NCBI GenBank assembly: GCA_014773175.1
Contig: VXCM01002127.1
Span: forward strand, 1-64,000
DNA length: 64,000 nucleotides
DNA from: Lucifuga dentata
Taxonomy: Eukaryota; Chordata; Actinopteri; Ophidiiformes; Bythitidae
Direction: 5' to 3'
Position 1 is the first letter of the stretch, and the number at the start of each line of letters is the position of its first letter. The notes beneath the pieces were generated by a model. That model saw only the letters and a list, made by a program, of their open reading frames with translations, was not told the origin of the DNA and made no database searches. Made by a program: the position numbers and the translations under genes. Below are positions 1 through 47,818 of the stretch, one piece after another.

Positions 1-2269
1 TTTTTTTTTTTTTTTTTTAAATCTGGGCTACGTCTGGCCTGTAGTGTAGCTTTGTTTTCAAGATATGCCTGTTTTCGTGCATGTGTGTGTTGAGGTGAAA
101 TTACAGGTGATTTACTATTAAAGTTGATTTTTAAGACCATCGGTGAGCAGCAAGTTCCGTATGACTGCAGTGCAGCATCTCTTTGACTCTCTAACTTTTA
201 TGACTAGCTAGCATTGATGTAACTGAGGTTAAATGAAAGGTACATAGTCGTTCTTCCAGCGACAGCAGATTTAAGTAGCTGGAGTGTGTGGGACCCAGAG
301 TGTGGTTAGAATTTTTCCAGGGCTGATCATTGCAAATTAGGCAGGAAACTGGATTTGGCCTGAGGGTGAGTACTTTCTCATCACAGGTGTAAGTATCCTG
401 TCTGGACCTACAGTATGGACATGAGTGATCATGATGACAGCCCGGAGTGCTCCTCTGCAGCACGGCTTTCATTAGCACACCGCCATCTTGATCCCTCTCA
501 GCAGCTCCACACGACACATCAGGGTACTTAGACTGTGTCAGTTACAGCTTAACGCTGCTTCCAGCCTCTCTTTGCAGGCTGACAGCAGCGACAGACGAAT
601 ATATATATATAAAAGCTTATATGGGAAATATTATCAAGGGCCGACAAAAATGCAAAAAATGATAAAGTACGATGTGGGAATAGATCTACAAAGTGCAAAC
701 AAGTCTTGGGTTAGACTCTTTTGGGCCAATATTGCTATTTTATTGGATATGTATGTATTAATGACTTCCTTCACCAGCTTAACCCTCCTCAGACTGTGAT
801 TTTTGGCCGTCGCAGATGAAATTTAACAATCGTGAGGGAATTGTGATAAAACCTTTGATTGTCAATCCAAAAAAGTGATCTTAGTTTGAAGTATAAGACA
901 TGTCCACAGCCGGTTTATGGTGACCAAAAATTCTGAAGGAATCATAAATGTAGGACCAAAATCTCAAAATGTACCTGTTGCCAAGAACCACATGTATGAA
1001 CCAACCAATCAGAATACAGCATGAGATTTTGTGAGGAAGTTCCTGAGGTTCCAACATTGTATAATCCTGACAATTTTCTGTTTTCTGTATACATAAAATG
1101 CATGAGTTTTGTGTGTATGAGAGCAATGACGATGCATTTATGTCTGCATAGGTTTTTTTTGTGTTTGTTGTAGCGCTATAATTTATCAGGCATCAAACTT
1201 GATGCTATATAGTCTGACGCATATGCATCTGGCACAGTCAGTATGTGTGCGTTAAAACTTTGATTATGCACGATTAAGAAATACATTAATTTTTTTCAAA
1301 TATAATGAAAAAACATATGTAGTTTGAAATTGGCATAAATCGACATCTGGTTACTCCGAGTAAGAAACCTAGATTGTGTAATCATAAATTGATTTAATCG
1401 GGCTTGTAAACATCGGACGTATTTAAAGGTTGGTGGTCAGATCGTTAGCAGAGCGTTAAGAGCCTTTAAATAGCCTATGAAATCGGGAATTTTTGACATG
1501 TTCAGGTAAAGTACAGTGTCTGTAAAACTCAAAGCGAACACATCGGCTCTGACTCACGTGTATTTTACTGCTACTGCTTCCCTGTCAGAGGTTTTATGAC
1601 TGCAGCTTTAAGTGTACCAGCCTAATGACTAGCCTGCAATGTTAATTTAAGTGCAGCTTGCAGGTCAGTCTCTTTTACTGAGCAGCTGAGAACATTAGAG
1701 TTATTACAGTTATTAGTGAATAGTTGTGGTGTCAGTGAATGGGCCTGAACACGGAAACTGGATCTTTAATCTAGAGATTTCCACATTTGATCATCACTGT
1801 CTTTTCCATCTCTGCTCTTCTTTGCTCTCATTCTATCTTACTTGCCATCCTCTCCCTCCCTTTTTGTTTTTCTTCTATCCTCTTCCTCACTTTTCCTGCA
1901 CCATCCTCCCTCCTTTCCTCGCTCTAAGCCCTAAGTAGCCACAAATGGTCCCTAATAGCCTCCAGTAGAGATGAATTGATCGTTGTGTGAACCGAATCAA
2001 TAGGAGATTGCTTTTGCTGTGCACAGTGGGATGCTGCGCAGGCAGTCCGCCTTAATTAAGTTAACAGTAAACCATGATAGCTTTGGTTTTATTGGGAGAA
2101 TAAAGTTTATGACGATTTCAGAGAAAGAATAATGATGGTTTCACAATTACACCTAATGTGAACAAAAGGTGGATATTTACACGGATGTTTCTGATTTGCG
2201 TTTGGATGTTGCTACGCAGTCGTGACACTTCCTGTCTCACTCATAAAGACTTTGTTAGACATTCTTTCA

Positions 2270-2895
2270 CTTCCTCTTCCTGTCTTCCTTCCCTGGCGTT
2301 TTCCATAACTCCTCTCTCCTCCTCTACCACCATACTCCTTCTCCCTCCCTCCCTCCGTCATCCCTTCCTTTTCTCTCTCTCTCTGTCGTACATAATGGGA
2401 TGAGCAGCAGAATTTGATCAGCAGTTTTTTAAAGGTCACAGAAACGAGCGAAACTCTCATCCAAGCGCCAAGGGAACAAGGGAGGGGAAGAGAGAATGCA
2501 GCGGGGGAAGGATGGAAAAAGGGAGAAAAGGTTGAAATTGAGGAAGGGTGGAGGTAGAGATGGCAGAGGAGCGACGGAGGGAAGAGACAATGGAGACAGA
2601 GAAAAGAGAGAGAGAGAGAGAGATGGAAGGGTGGGGGAGCAAACAGGAGAGGAAGGTAGTGCAATGATGGAGGAAGCAGTGGAGAGGAGAAAGAGACGGA
2701 GGAGGCAGATGAGGTAATTTGCTGTTTTATGACACAACAGATCTAGTAACAGATGAATGCATATAAAATATGTAGGAGAGGAGACGAGAGGAAAGAGGGG
2801 AGGGAGGAAGAAAGAGGTAGGAAGGAAATGAGAAAGATCAGAGAAGATTAGTGAGAGAGGAAAGAAGAAGGTAACGAGGGAGGAATGGAAGAGGG
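2270..2895. repeat. pyrimidine block switching to purine block
   Basis: The + strand is C/T-rich at about 2265-2390 (ctccctccctcc) and switches to A/G-rich at about 2455-2890 (gagaga, ggagga). All the open frames over it on both strands are products of this composition and encode only low-complexity peptide. Confidence 0.8.
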
Positions 2896-3884
2896 GACAT
2901 TTTCATTTCTCTCATTCTCTCTCCTTCTAGCTGAGATAAAAATGCTTCCCATCCACTTTTCATCACTGTGTGGTCTCCTAACGCTCCCACGGAGCAGCTA
3001 ATTCTGAGCTACAACTTCCCTGTTCCAACATACAGCGAACGCAGCATAAGAACCAGCTCTACAGCGCTCCTAGTGGTCAAAAACTCCACAGCGCAACTTT
3101 AACATCATCTTCAAAAATAACACATATAAAGATTAGAAAATGAGTCAGTAGGAAGCACAAATAGACTGAGGATCCGTGTTGGAATGAAGATCTCTGCTGG
3201 CAGCATCAAAGCTCGTCGCAGCAGATCCCAGAGGACTCGGCTCACCAGCTTGGAGCTCCACCTGCATCTGCCAAAGCTTTCATCAGCTGCACGTTTCACT
3301 AAAAGTGTTATATCTGCTAACATAGCTGCTGCTAACCCACATGCTGTCTTCATCTCTCTCTCTCTCTCAAAGCCAACAAATGGCTGAGCAATTTCACACC
3401 TTTTCCAAAGCTTCTGTCATTTGACACATGCAAAGGATGCTGGGAATATGTCAGCTTTTGGTATAAAGATGCTTTTGGTTTTTGTTTGTCACTCAGAGAA
3501 CTTAATGACTTAATTACACAAACTGATGTACGGAGTCGGTCAGCTGAAGTTTGCTGTTTTGCTGCTGAGCCACGTAATGAGAATTTTACCCCAACAGAGG
3601 AGCATGGAGGAACGGAGCAGATGGTCCGGATTTTAATATTGATCATTACTGGCTTCCATATATTACCTAAATTAGAATAATAATAGCAAACCCCCCCACT
3701 GTAAAAGCCTCAGCATTTACCATCCGAAAATCACCACCAAAAGCTATTCTTTTTTTTTTTTTTTTTTTNTTTTTTTTTTTTTTTTTTAGATGAGCCACCA
3801 TGCTAAATTTAATTGAATTGGACCATTAGCATAGATTTTTTTTAAAGGCTAAAAGCTTCTTCTGAATCCTGGATTCAGAATATG

Positions 3885-4028
3885 ACCTGGATCACCTGCA
3901 AAATGTAATCGCTTCTTCCACTCGATATCATCTGTCTATCTCCAAAATCTCATCCAACCATCCTTAACTTTTTGAGATATCATGCTACAAACACAGATGA
4001 TTGCATAATGTCCTTGGCGGAGGTAAAA
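3885..4028 (-). repeat. dispersed repeat fragment ending ccttggcggagg
   Basis: Reading atcacctgcaaaatgtaat through catccaaccatccttaac to tccttggcggagg, this is the reverse complement of a family also seen at 52810-53095 (cggccaaggaggtcatgtga, atggatggttttggatgaga). It resembles a repeat I recognise as common in fish genomes; its class is not certain. Confidence 0.6.
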
Positions 4029-4189
4029 AGAGCTGTTTGCCTGTTCAGAACAAACGATTTTAACCCTGATTTTCAAAATTGCCAACAGTTTGCCGATATT
4101 GCAGATAAAAATCTGAAATCAGAGGCAAATCTATACCTGTGAGTGATGATCCGATGTGCGAACTGTTCAAAGAAACATGCGATCAGATA

Positions 4190-5205
4190 AGAGGTGTGTA
4201 GAGTAGCCACAAACTGTACTCAAGTAAAAGCATTGTTACTTTATGATAATAGTGACTCAAGTATAAGTCAGAGTAGTCACCAAAATAATGACTCGAGTAA
4301 GAAAGTATCTATAAAAAGATTACTTGAGTAGTGAGTAACTTTGATCAAGCTTATTCTTTAGAATAATCAACAAGATATAAAGTGCTCATCTGAGTAAAAA
4401 AAATGCAAAGTAGCCACATGTGGCTTCTAATACAATCCAAATCATATCATATAAAGAAACAGTAGACAGTAATAAATCAGATATTTACCACATAACACAT
4501 CATGACAATTCTGGCCTGGCCCCAAGACAGTTAGCTAGGTTAGCTTCATGAATTTACTCAGAATAGAACANAAAACTTGAATTAGCATTAGCAGCAGCAG
4601 CTAGTTAAGTAGCTAGGTTAAATTAATGAATTTACTCAGAATAGAACAGGAAAACTTGAGTTAGCATTAGTAGCAGCAGCTAGCTAAATAGCTAACGTTG
4701 CAGCTTACCGCCACATGTTTTCTCAAGTTCCATGTTGATTCTTAGAAGCTGAAATGTCACATTTTTAGCAGACAAAGACACAACACGTTATGTAGCTGAA
4801 AAGAAAATAGCGTTTGAATATGTGACCAGGGATGTGCCCCCTCTAAACCTCCTGCTGTGGATTCTGCCATGACTGTTCTGCTCCGGGTGAAACCATGGAA
4901 ACAGAGGGTGGGGGCGTGGCTACTTNATTCTGCCATGACTGTTCTGCTCCGGGTGAAACCATGGAAACAGAGGGTGGGGGCGTGGCTACTTCGTAGCTGA
5001 AGCAGACAGTGTAGTGTCTGACAACAAAAGAAAAACTGACCGTGACTGAATTCAAACGGTGACATCAAAAGTAACGCAAAGAGAGCGACCAAATGTAATG
5101 GAGTAAAAGTATATTTTTTACTTCATAAATATACTCAAGTATGAGTTAAAAGTATCCTGCAATAAAACTACTCAGTAAAGTACAACTTTGTGAAAAAAGT
5201 TACTT
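4190..5205. mobile_element. dispersed transposon-like repeat with ACTCAAGTA ends
   Basis: The left side reads ggtgtgtagagtagcc then tgtactcaagtaaaag; the right side contains atactcaagtatgagtt and actactcagtaaagta. It recurs in part at 7195-7215 and 30105-30240. A roughly 90-bp internal tandem repeat (gaatttactcagaatagaac) spans 4535-4690 with the single N at 4571. The type resembles a non-autonomous DNA transposon common in fish; superfamily not determined. Confidence 0.55.
4861..4991. other. 65-bp direct duplication around N 4926
   Basis: 4861-4925 and 4927-4991 are the same sequence on either side of one N. Best read as an unmerged contig overlap. Confidence 0.85.
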
Positions 5206-5472
5206 GTGAGCCAATCAGAGCGCAGGATAGCAACCAAAACAAACCACCAGCTAGCACGGCTCCATATTCTCTTTTTTCCTTCCTTCTTTTTTTTTTTTTT
5301 TTTTTTTGCTGCAGATTGGCGCACAATCAACTCAGATTTCTAATTTCTTGCAGAAGTCTATTTTTGGAAGAAGAAAATGTCTCGCATGTGGTTTTGTGTG
5401 TGTTTTCACATGTAAACATTGTTTGGAGACCAGGCAGAACACGCATATCCTACAATCTGATGACTTTGAAAG

Positions 5473-5474
<2 letters not shown>

Positions 5475-5507
<33 letters not shown>

Positions 5508-5770
5508 TTTAAGTAGAAGATGTGTGTTGTCATAATGATAAGATTGGTTGTTGCCAGTAGTGTATACACACATTCTTTTCCTCCTCTTCCCATCAATGTT
5601 CTTCTCCATCTGTGTGTGTGTGTGTGTAGTGTTTTATTGTGTGACTTTGGGATGATGTTTGTGTGTCCCAGCTGGAGTGAAGACTGTTTATATTATTGGT
5701 GATGAAAGAGGGGTCCCCAGTGGCCCCAGTAATGGGCTGGGAGGCCTCTGATTTCTTATAATGGCCTGGC

Positions 5771-5808
<38 letters not shown>

Positions 5809-6077
5809 AAGAGAGAGGGAGAGTCGACCGCGGCTGTATAATTGTTAATGGAAGGACATGGTTTTACATAACAAAATGAAGCCCCTACACAAAGAAAAAA
5901 AAAAGACACAGAAACGAAGCCTGTCACACATGAAAATGTAGTAACACAAAGAAACACACACACACAAAACACACTCTCTCTCACGCACACACACACAGTC
6001 ACACATTGGGGTGCCAGCTGAGCCCTGTGTCCAATAACAGCAGGTGCTGCCAAGTGCAAGAACAGCAGACCTGCCCT

Positions 6078-6131
<54 letters not shown>

Positions 6132-6350
6132 NACTCCTTGGTGGTGCACATACACACTCCCACCTTCCTCTCCGTGCTCTCGTTTGATATTCTTAAATTT
6201 AAAACTAATGTGTAATAACTGAAATGTATACGAGGTTACAGTGTGTGTGTGTGTGTGTGTGTGTGTGTCTGCGTATTTGGAAGGCAATAGTGTTGCCATA
6301 TGGTCTCACATTAGGACACTCTAAACTCAACCATCCAAGTGTGTGTATGC

Positions 6351-6399
<49 letters not shown>

Positions 6400-6602
6400 A
6401 GGATATTTGTGCATTCAAAATTTGAATTTCCCCTTGATAGTGTAAAACAGCAAATATGTCTTTTTTTGGAGTTAATTATAGCATCCATTTTTCTGTCTTT
6501 CTTTTTTCTCTCTCTCTCTCGCTTTCTCTCTTCTTTCTCTTTCTTTCTTGCTGTGCTGACTTCATTAACTATCACAGCATGATGTTCCACTGACTGAATG
6601 AT

Positions 6603-6663
<61 letters not shown>

Positions 6664-6664
6664 N

Positions 6665-6720
<56 letters not shown>
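5475..6720. repeat. cluster of dinucleotide microsatellites
   Basis: (GT)n at 5475-5506, 5772-5807, 6241-6268 and 6360-6397, (CA)n at 6079-6131, and compound (CT)n(CA)n at 6608-6663 repeated after the N at 6665-6720. Ns at 6132 and 6664 fall inside the arrays, so copy numbers are not reliable. Open frames here encode only Val-Cys or Thr-His strings. Confidence 0.97.
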
Positions 6721-6844
6721 TCCTGTGGTAATATATGATAACTGATCACACCCTGCTTCGTAATAATTGCTGATTCCACAGACTGGCTGCTAGATCATCA
6801 TGACAATGATGCAAATGTACGACGGCTTATTTTAAGTTCTAGTC

Positions 6845-7000
6845 CAGCGGTTCTCAAACTGTGAAATGTGTACCACCACCAGCAGCATTTGAAGCGCCCC
6901 CTGGTGGTATGTGAGATCTGGAAATTTTTTTGCAGGGAATCAAAAGAAACGGAGTCTGTGGAAATTCTGTTTCTGGAGATTCTCAGATAAAATGGGTTTC
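6845..7000 (+). mobile_element. hAT-like non-autonomous element fragment
   Basis: It begins cagcggttctcaaactgtga, the type of terminus seen in hAT-derived short elements of vertebrates, followed by gcgccccctggtgg. A relative is at 24025. The other terminus was not found, so the end is approximate. Confidence 0.5.
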
Positions 7001-7791
7001 ATCAATAAATCTATATTTTAATGTAATTGTTGTGTTTTAATGTAATTTTTATTCTGTTTTTAATGAGATATTTTGTGTTTAAAGCCGCCAAATTGACTTA
7101 AATTAACCTAAATGCTTCAAAACTATAGAGCGTTGAAAATGGAGCGTCATGTGATATGCACATGCTTCATGTCATTAGTTTTAAAACTAATGACACTCTT
7201 TTACTCGAGTAAAAGTCGAGTTTTTATTACCAAATTTCACAAATCAAATCGGCTTATACACGAGAAATTCAGATTTGATCCCAGAAAAGGAAATTTCCAG
7301 GGTGGAAATATTACCATTACCACTACCCATGGAAAATAGTTTAAATCATACCTTAGAATGAGATATTTCCTGACTAAACATCTTATCAGCACATACTGCG
7401 GTGGCCAGTAAGCTCTGCTGTGATTGGTCACAGACAAAAGAATGGGCCAATCAGAGACGACCTTATAAAAGTGCTGTTTCGTATACTGGTATAATACTGT
7501 TTTTTAGTAGTCACGTTCAACATGTTTTGTGCTTTATTAGCAAGAAGCTTGAGATAAGATACAACACGGAATGAAAACGACACGACTCAGGAGTCCAAAA
7601 AACTTTAGTGACGAAAAACTTTAGTAAGTGACGTTAGCTAACGTCACTTACGGTAATCAGCTGTTTACCGGTATGTGGATTATTTTCAGAAAATCAGAGG
7701 AATACTATAACAATTCTCAGAAAAACAGGTAATTTGCTCAACAAATAAATTGATGGAACAACATCAGGGGATGAGCTTAGACTCGAGTATA

Positions 7792-8140
7792 CAGACAGTT
7801 CCTGAGTTACGAACAAGTTCCGTTCCTACGGCTGTCTTTAAGTCGAATTTGTACGTAAGTCAGAACAGTTATGTAAGGTGCGTATCTAGCGTCAGTATAG
7901 TATATATTTTACCTTTCTATGCGTAAGAAACATTAAACACTTCCAGATATACTAGAACATCTTAAACATAATAACACTGCTGAACTGCTGACGACATGCA
8001 ATGTTTTGATGTGCATCGTAAAGTAGTGCGCCAATCTTTTTTACGAATCATTGTATGTAACTCGAATTTTTAATTTAATAGGCTTTATGGCAGTTGGTTC
8101 ATAAGTAGGTAAGTAAGTAAGTAAGTCGGGGACTGCCTGA
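7792..8140. mobile_element. 349-bp inverted-repeat element
   Basis: The left end cagacagttcctgagttacg is an imperfect inverted match of the right end, whose reverse complement reads caggcagtccccgacttac. A run of aagtaagtaagt lies inside the right arm. No open frame is present, so it would be non-autonomous. The target duplication is not clear. Confidence 0.6.
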
Positions 8141-8371
8141 ACATGGTACTGGATTTATTTAAAATATGAGTAGATGTTTTGTTTTCATTTTAAAAGTCTA
8201 TAACCTTAAACTCAAGGTTTTTTTTTTTGTTTTTTTTTTTTTTAAATTAAAAAAACGTACCATTAAGGAGCTGGCATCAACATCAAAGTGCTGATATTTC
8301 TGCTCTCCATGAATTTCCTGCCATGATAATCCAGAAATGTTAAATGGAAAAAACTTGTTTCTCACTAATAA

Positions 8372-44197
<35,826 letters not shown>

Positions 44198-45625
44198 AGC
44201 TGGGTAATAATCCAGCAGATCTGCCTTACAGTCGCCACTGCTGAATAACTTCCTGCTTTTACTACAACTGACTTTTCCAGAAGGATTACTCTGAGTCTGA
44301 CATGTAGATTCTGTGGATACAGAAAACACCAAGATATTCTGCAATTCACCATCATTTAACCCCCACCCCCANCCCCCCCTCCCATATTATGTCTGTTCCT
44401 GATGCAACACTGGCCTCGTGTGGTTCACCATGGTAACTACAGCAAGTGAACGCTGCACCAATGCAGTCTGTTTCTGATGGATACACCAGGAGTTTCTTCT
44501 TCTGCTGTTTGAGGTCTGTAAGAAACCAAACGCTTAAAGAGGCAGAGATGCGGAGAGGTTGCTGCAGATGGAGGTCAGGATTCAAACCGAAAGAGTCACG
44601 AGGCATCAATCAGGACTCACTGGTGAATTACCTGACGTGCTCCTTCAGGTTTCCAATGAGAAGTCCTGGATTCCTGCTGAGTTCCAGTGTCTTAAGGAGA
44701 ATCGGCCATGTTCCTTTAAGCTGCGACACAAAACGGTTGCTGTTTCAAAGATTCAAAGAACGCCGTTGAAGTGTTGTGGTACCTAACAACTCCCTCGTGT
44801 AGACATGCCTGACCAAAGAGTTAAAAAAAAACAAACAAACAAACAAACAAAAAAAAAAAAAAAAAAAAAAACAGACAGACAAACCTCTGTCTACACGGCA
44901 GAGCCCATTTATCTGTCTTTGGAATTTTTGGAACCTTTGGAATCTTTGTGCCTGACGGACTCAACGCTGGACTTCCAACCAAACTAACCAAGAGTCTACC
45001 AGACAACAAATCAAGGAATGTCAAACATCTTTTTCTGAAACTACTTTTTGGTGCACTGCTGGACTTGTCGGACAACGCAAGCCGGAGAGCGACGGCAAAG
45101 ATCCGGTTACTACAAGTCCCGTTAAACGTTACTCTGTCGTTTCGTGAATGTTCCATAACAGTCTGATGAGTAGGTTTACACACTTTCATCTCTCTTACGT
45201 GCATGTGTACAGGAAACACACACATTCACAAACATGTGCATACACACCTGCATGCACACACTTACAATGAATCTATAACCTCTTATTTTACTGCTAATGT
45301 GAAGTTAAGCAATGTTTACAATAGAAATTCTGTCCGTCAGACATAAAGACTGAACCCCTGGCTGACAGACAGAGAGACAGGTAGATAGACAGACGAGCAG
45401 ACTGGAACACAGCAGGACTTTTCTGACACTTCAGATGTGTTCCTTCTCTTGCTCTTTGAATATTTTTGTCTTCCATCTCAAAGCGATAGAAGGAGACAGA
45501 ACATAAGAGAAAACGACTTCTCGCTCCTTTGCAGCCAAATGAGAGATTAAGTCCAGGAAACAGTCGTGTCCCCCCCCCGACTCAATGCCAAGCCTTTATA
45601 AAAAGTATTTTCCTTCATGTGGGGG

Positions 45626-45664
<39 letters not shown>

Positions 45665-47113
45665 AATTCACCTGCTCCTCATCCAGTTCTTCCGAACAAC
45701 AAAAGCCAAAATCCTCATCAGGCAACTCTTGAAGTTTCCTTAGAGAGAGAGAAGATGCTTCGTTTACAGAAATGACAATCAGAGTTGCCTGAATCATATT
45801 CCAGATTGACATTTTTATACCATTAAAGTAAAGAAAATATGGCTGATAAGATTTCAGGGAACTGGATGAAAGTAAAGGAATTCTCAAACCAAATCTTCTG
45901 CAAATGACTCCCAGTACTAGATGGGGCATGGAAGGGATTAGAGAAGTCCCTATGTTTAAGTTAGATCTGATTAATATTTATTAATTGCTAAAGCACTGGT
46001 GATGAAACAGAGGCCGAATGTGTGACAACACTGAATAAATGTCTCTCACCAGCAGAGGAACCAGACCTAACATTTCCTTCTTCGCCCCACTACAATAATT
46101 TCAATGTTCTAAGTGCCAATCACATCGCTGCATGGGTATCTGTAGATCCTGGTTCCTGAAAGCTGTGGACTGGGACCAAAACGGCTCTCAGGTTTATCTT
46201 CTAAGAAAAGTATCACAAACCGAGAATGTCACATTTGCATTCCAGGCTGATAAAGTGAAGAAAAGCCGTAGTCATACGATCGAGGTGACTTTCTTCTAGG
46301 TGTGCTTTGTTCATGGTAACAACAGCGTGTTGTGCGTTAGAATGTAGCAACCTGGAATGGTAAAGACACTAGAAAACACGTCTGATTTCCTTATGGATAC
46401 GTGATTCAATATGATTTGAAATGCAAACTTTGAAGAGTTTTAGCGTGGACCAAATGTTTGAGGCCTTTCCTGTCTATCAAGGACAAACTGGCTGGTCTTG
46501 ATGCAGGGACGGACTAACAGACAAATCGATCTCTAAGTCCACCTTCCGTTCTGCCAGTTTTCCTCACTGGAACCTTCCTGAGGACAGAAACATTTATGTG
46601 TTTGCATGAGGTGTCGACACCGTATTTAATCTCATGCTGCGGGTGAATAACTAGTGACATAAAGGGAAACGGTTTGGTTTGTTGAATGCTCCTCAGCTCT
46701 CTTCAAAGAGTTCTAAATGTGAACTTTGTGATTTTCTATAAATAACAGTCTGAAATGTGCGCTAATAAAAGAGGAAAAATAGCTACTACAATGTAAAACT
46801 AAAATGTAACTTTGAACTTCTAGACGTTTTTTATTCACGTGGCCGTGTTTACTGTTTTTCTAGTTGACTAATAATGTATAATGTTGTGTACAAGTGGGAT
46901 TATGTTTATTTCTTCTAACTGTACAGTGTGTTGGAAAGGAGAGGGGGATGGGAACATGAATTAATGTTAGTTGCACTAGAGCCTCTGAAATTCTTTCATT
47001 AACTGCGCTGTCAGGGCTGGAAATTCACTTTCATTTCAGGACAGAAACTTCCCTATATTGATTTTAAATTTGAACTGTCAACCAATATCGCACATTGCTT
47101 TTCAATAAATAAA
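44198..47113 (+). other. nkain2: probable nkain2 3' UTR
   Basis: Mostly unique-looking sequence after the stop, with no splice or coding evidence. Possible polyadenylation signals AATAAA are at 46764-46769 and, overlapping, at 47104-47109 and 47108-47113. A TTAA-type transposon copy begins at 47271, so the message should end before it. Poly-A runs lie at 44850-44870 and 45626-45661. The extent is inference; cDNA is needed to fix the end. Confidence 0.45.
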
Positions 47114-47270
47114 ATAATTCAACTCCATGTTGTGAAAATGGCCACATATCCATCATTTTAAACTTTCAAAGTTGATAATAACATTAGCAAATGAATGGTT
47201 GACTTTGTAGTTGAACTGAAAGTGAATTTAATTCCAAACCTGTCTCTCTTTGCTGATGGATTCAATCAGT

Positions 47271-47818
47271 TTAAAGGACCATACCAACCATTTTGCATGT
47301 TTGAGCTAATATATTCAATTTTCATACAAGTAACATTACAGACAATCATTTCCCAAAGCATACTGCTGGAACGGTGAATTAAAAATGTTTTTCCTACCTT
47401 CCAGACCTCCATTGGTTTCAGTTCATTCTGCTATTAAAATCAACTTGTTGATACTGTAAACGTTCTTCAGCGTTTTTTAGAAGTTACGTAATTTTAGTGT
47501 TTAAGCGCAATAAAAAGCGTGGAGTCAATGTATGCCTCCACCGGGGAATATAGTCCCAAAAGAAGACCTGCGTTTAGGGAAAAATTTAAAGGACCGTGAC
47601 TTCATAAGGCTGCACTATTAGCAGGAGAAACATGGATTTTTAAGGTGGGTGTATCGCTTGAATATTTGATTTTGAAAGAAGATTAAGAGATTTAGCAAAA
47701 TATCAGGAAAGCTGAAATACGGTTTTATCCTTTGGGAAATGATTGTCAGTAACGTAACATGTATGAAAATTGAATATATTTGGTTCAAACATGCAGAATG
47801 GGTGGTATGGTCCTTTAA
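47271..47818 (+). mobile_element. TTAA-type element, full copy
   Basis: 548 bp, TTAA at both ends. It lacks about 30 bp around the gataggtaatccatcatcac block present in the 25724 copy. Same orientation as nkain2. Confidence 0.88.

Noticed and set aside
2212..2737. Minus-strand frames of 61-150 codons rich in Ser/Pro/Leu
   Set aside because: Composition artefact of the purine-rich + strand.
5688..6779. Several frames of 70-200 codons with Cys-Val or Thr-His strings
   Set aside because: Translations of GT/CA and CT microsatellites, two of them running through N bases.
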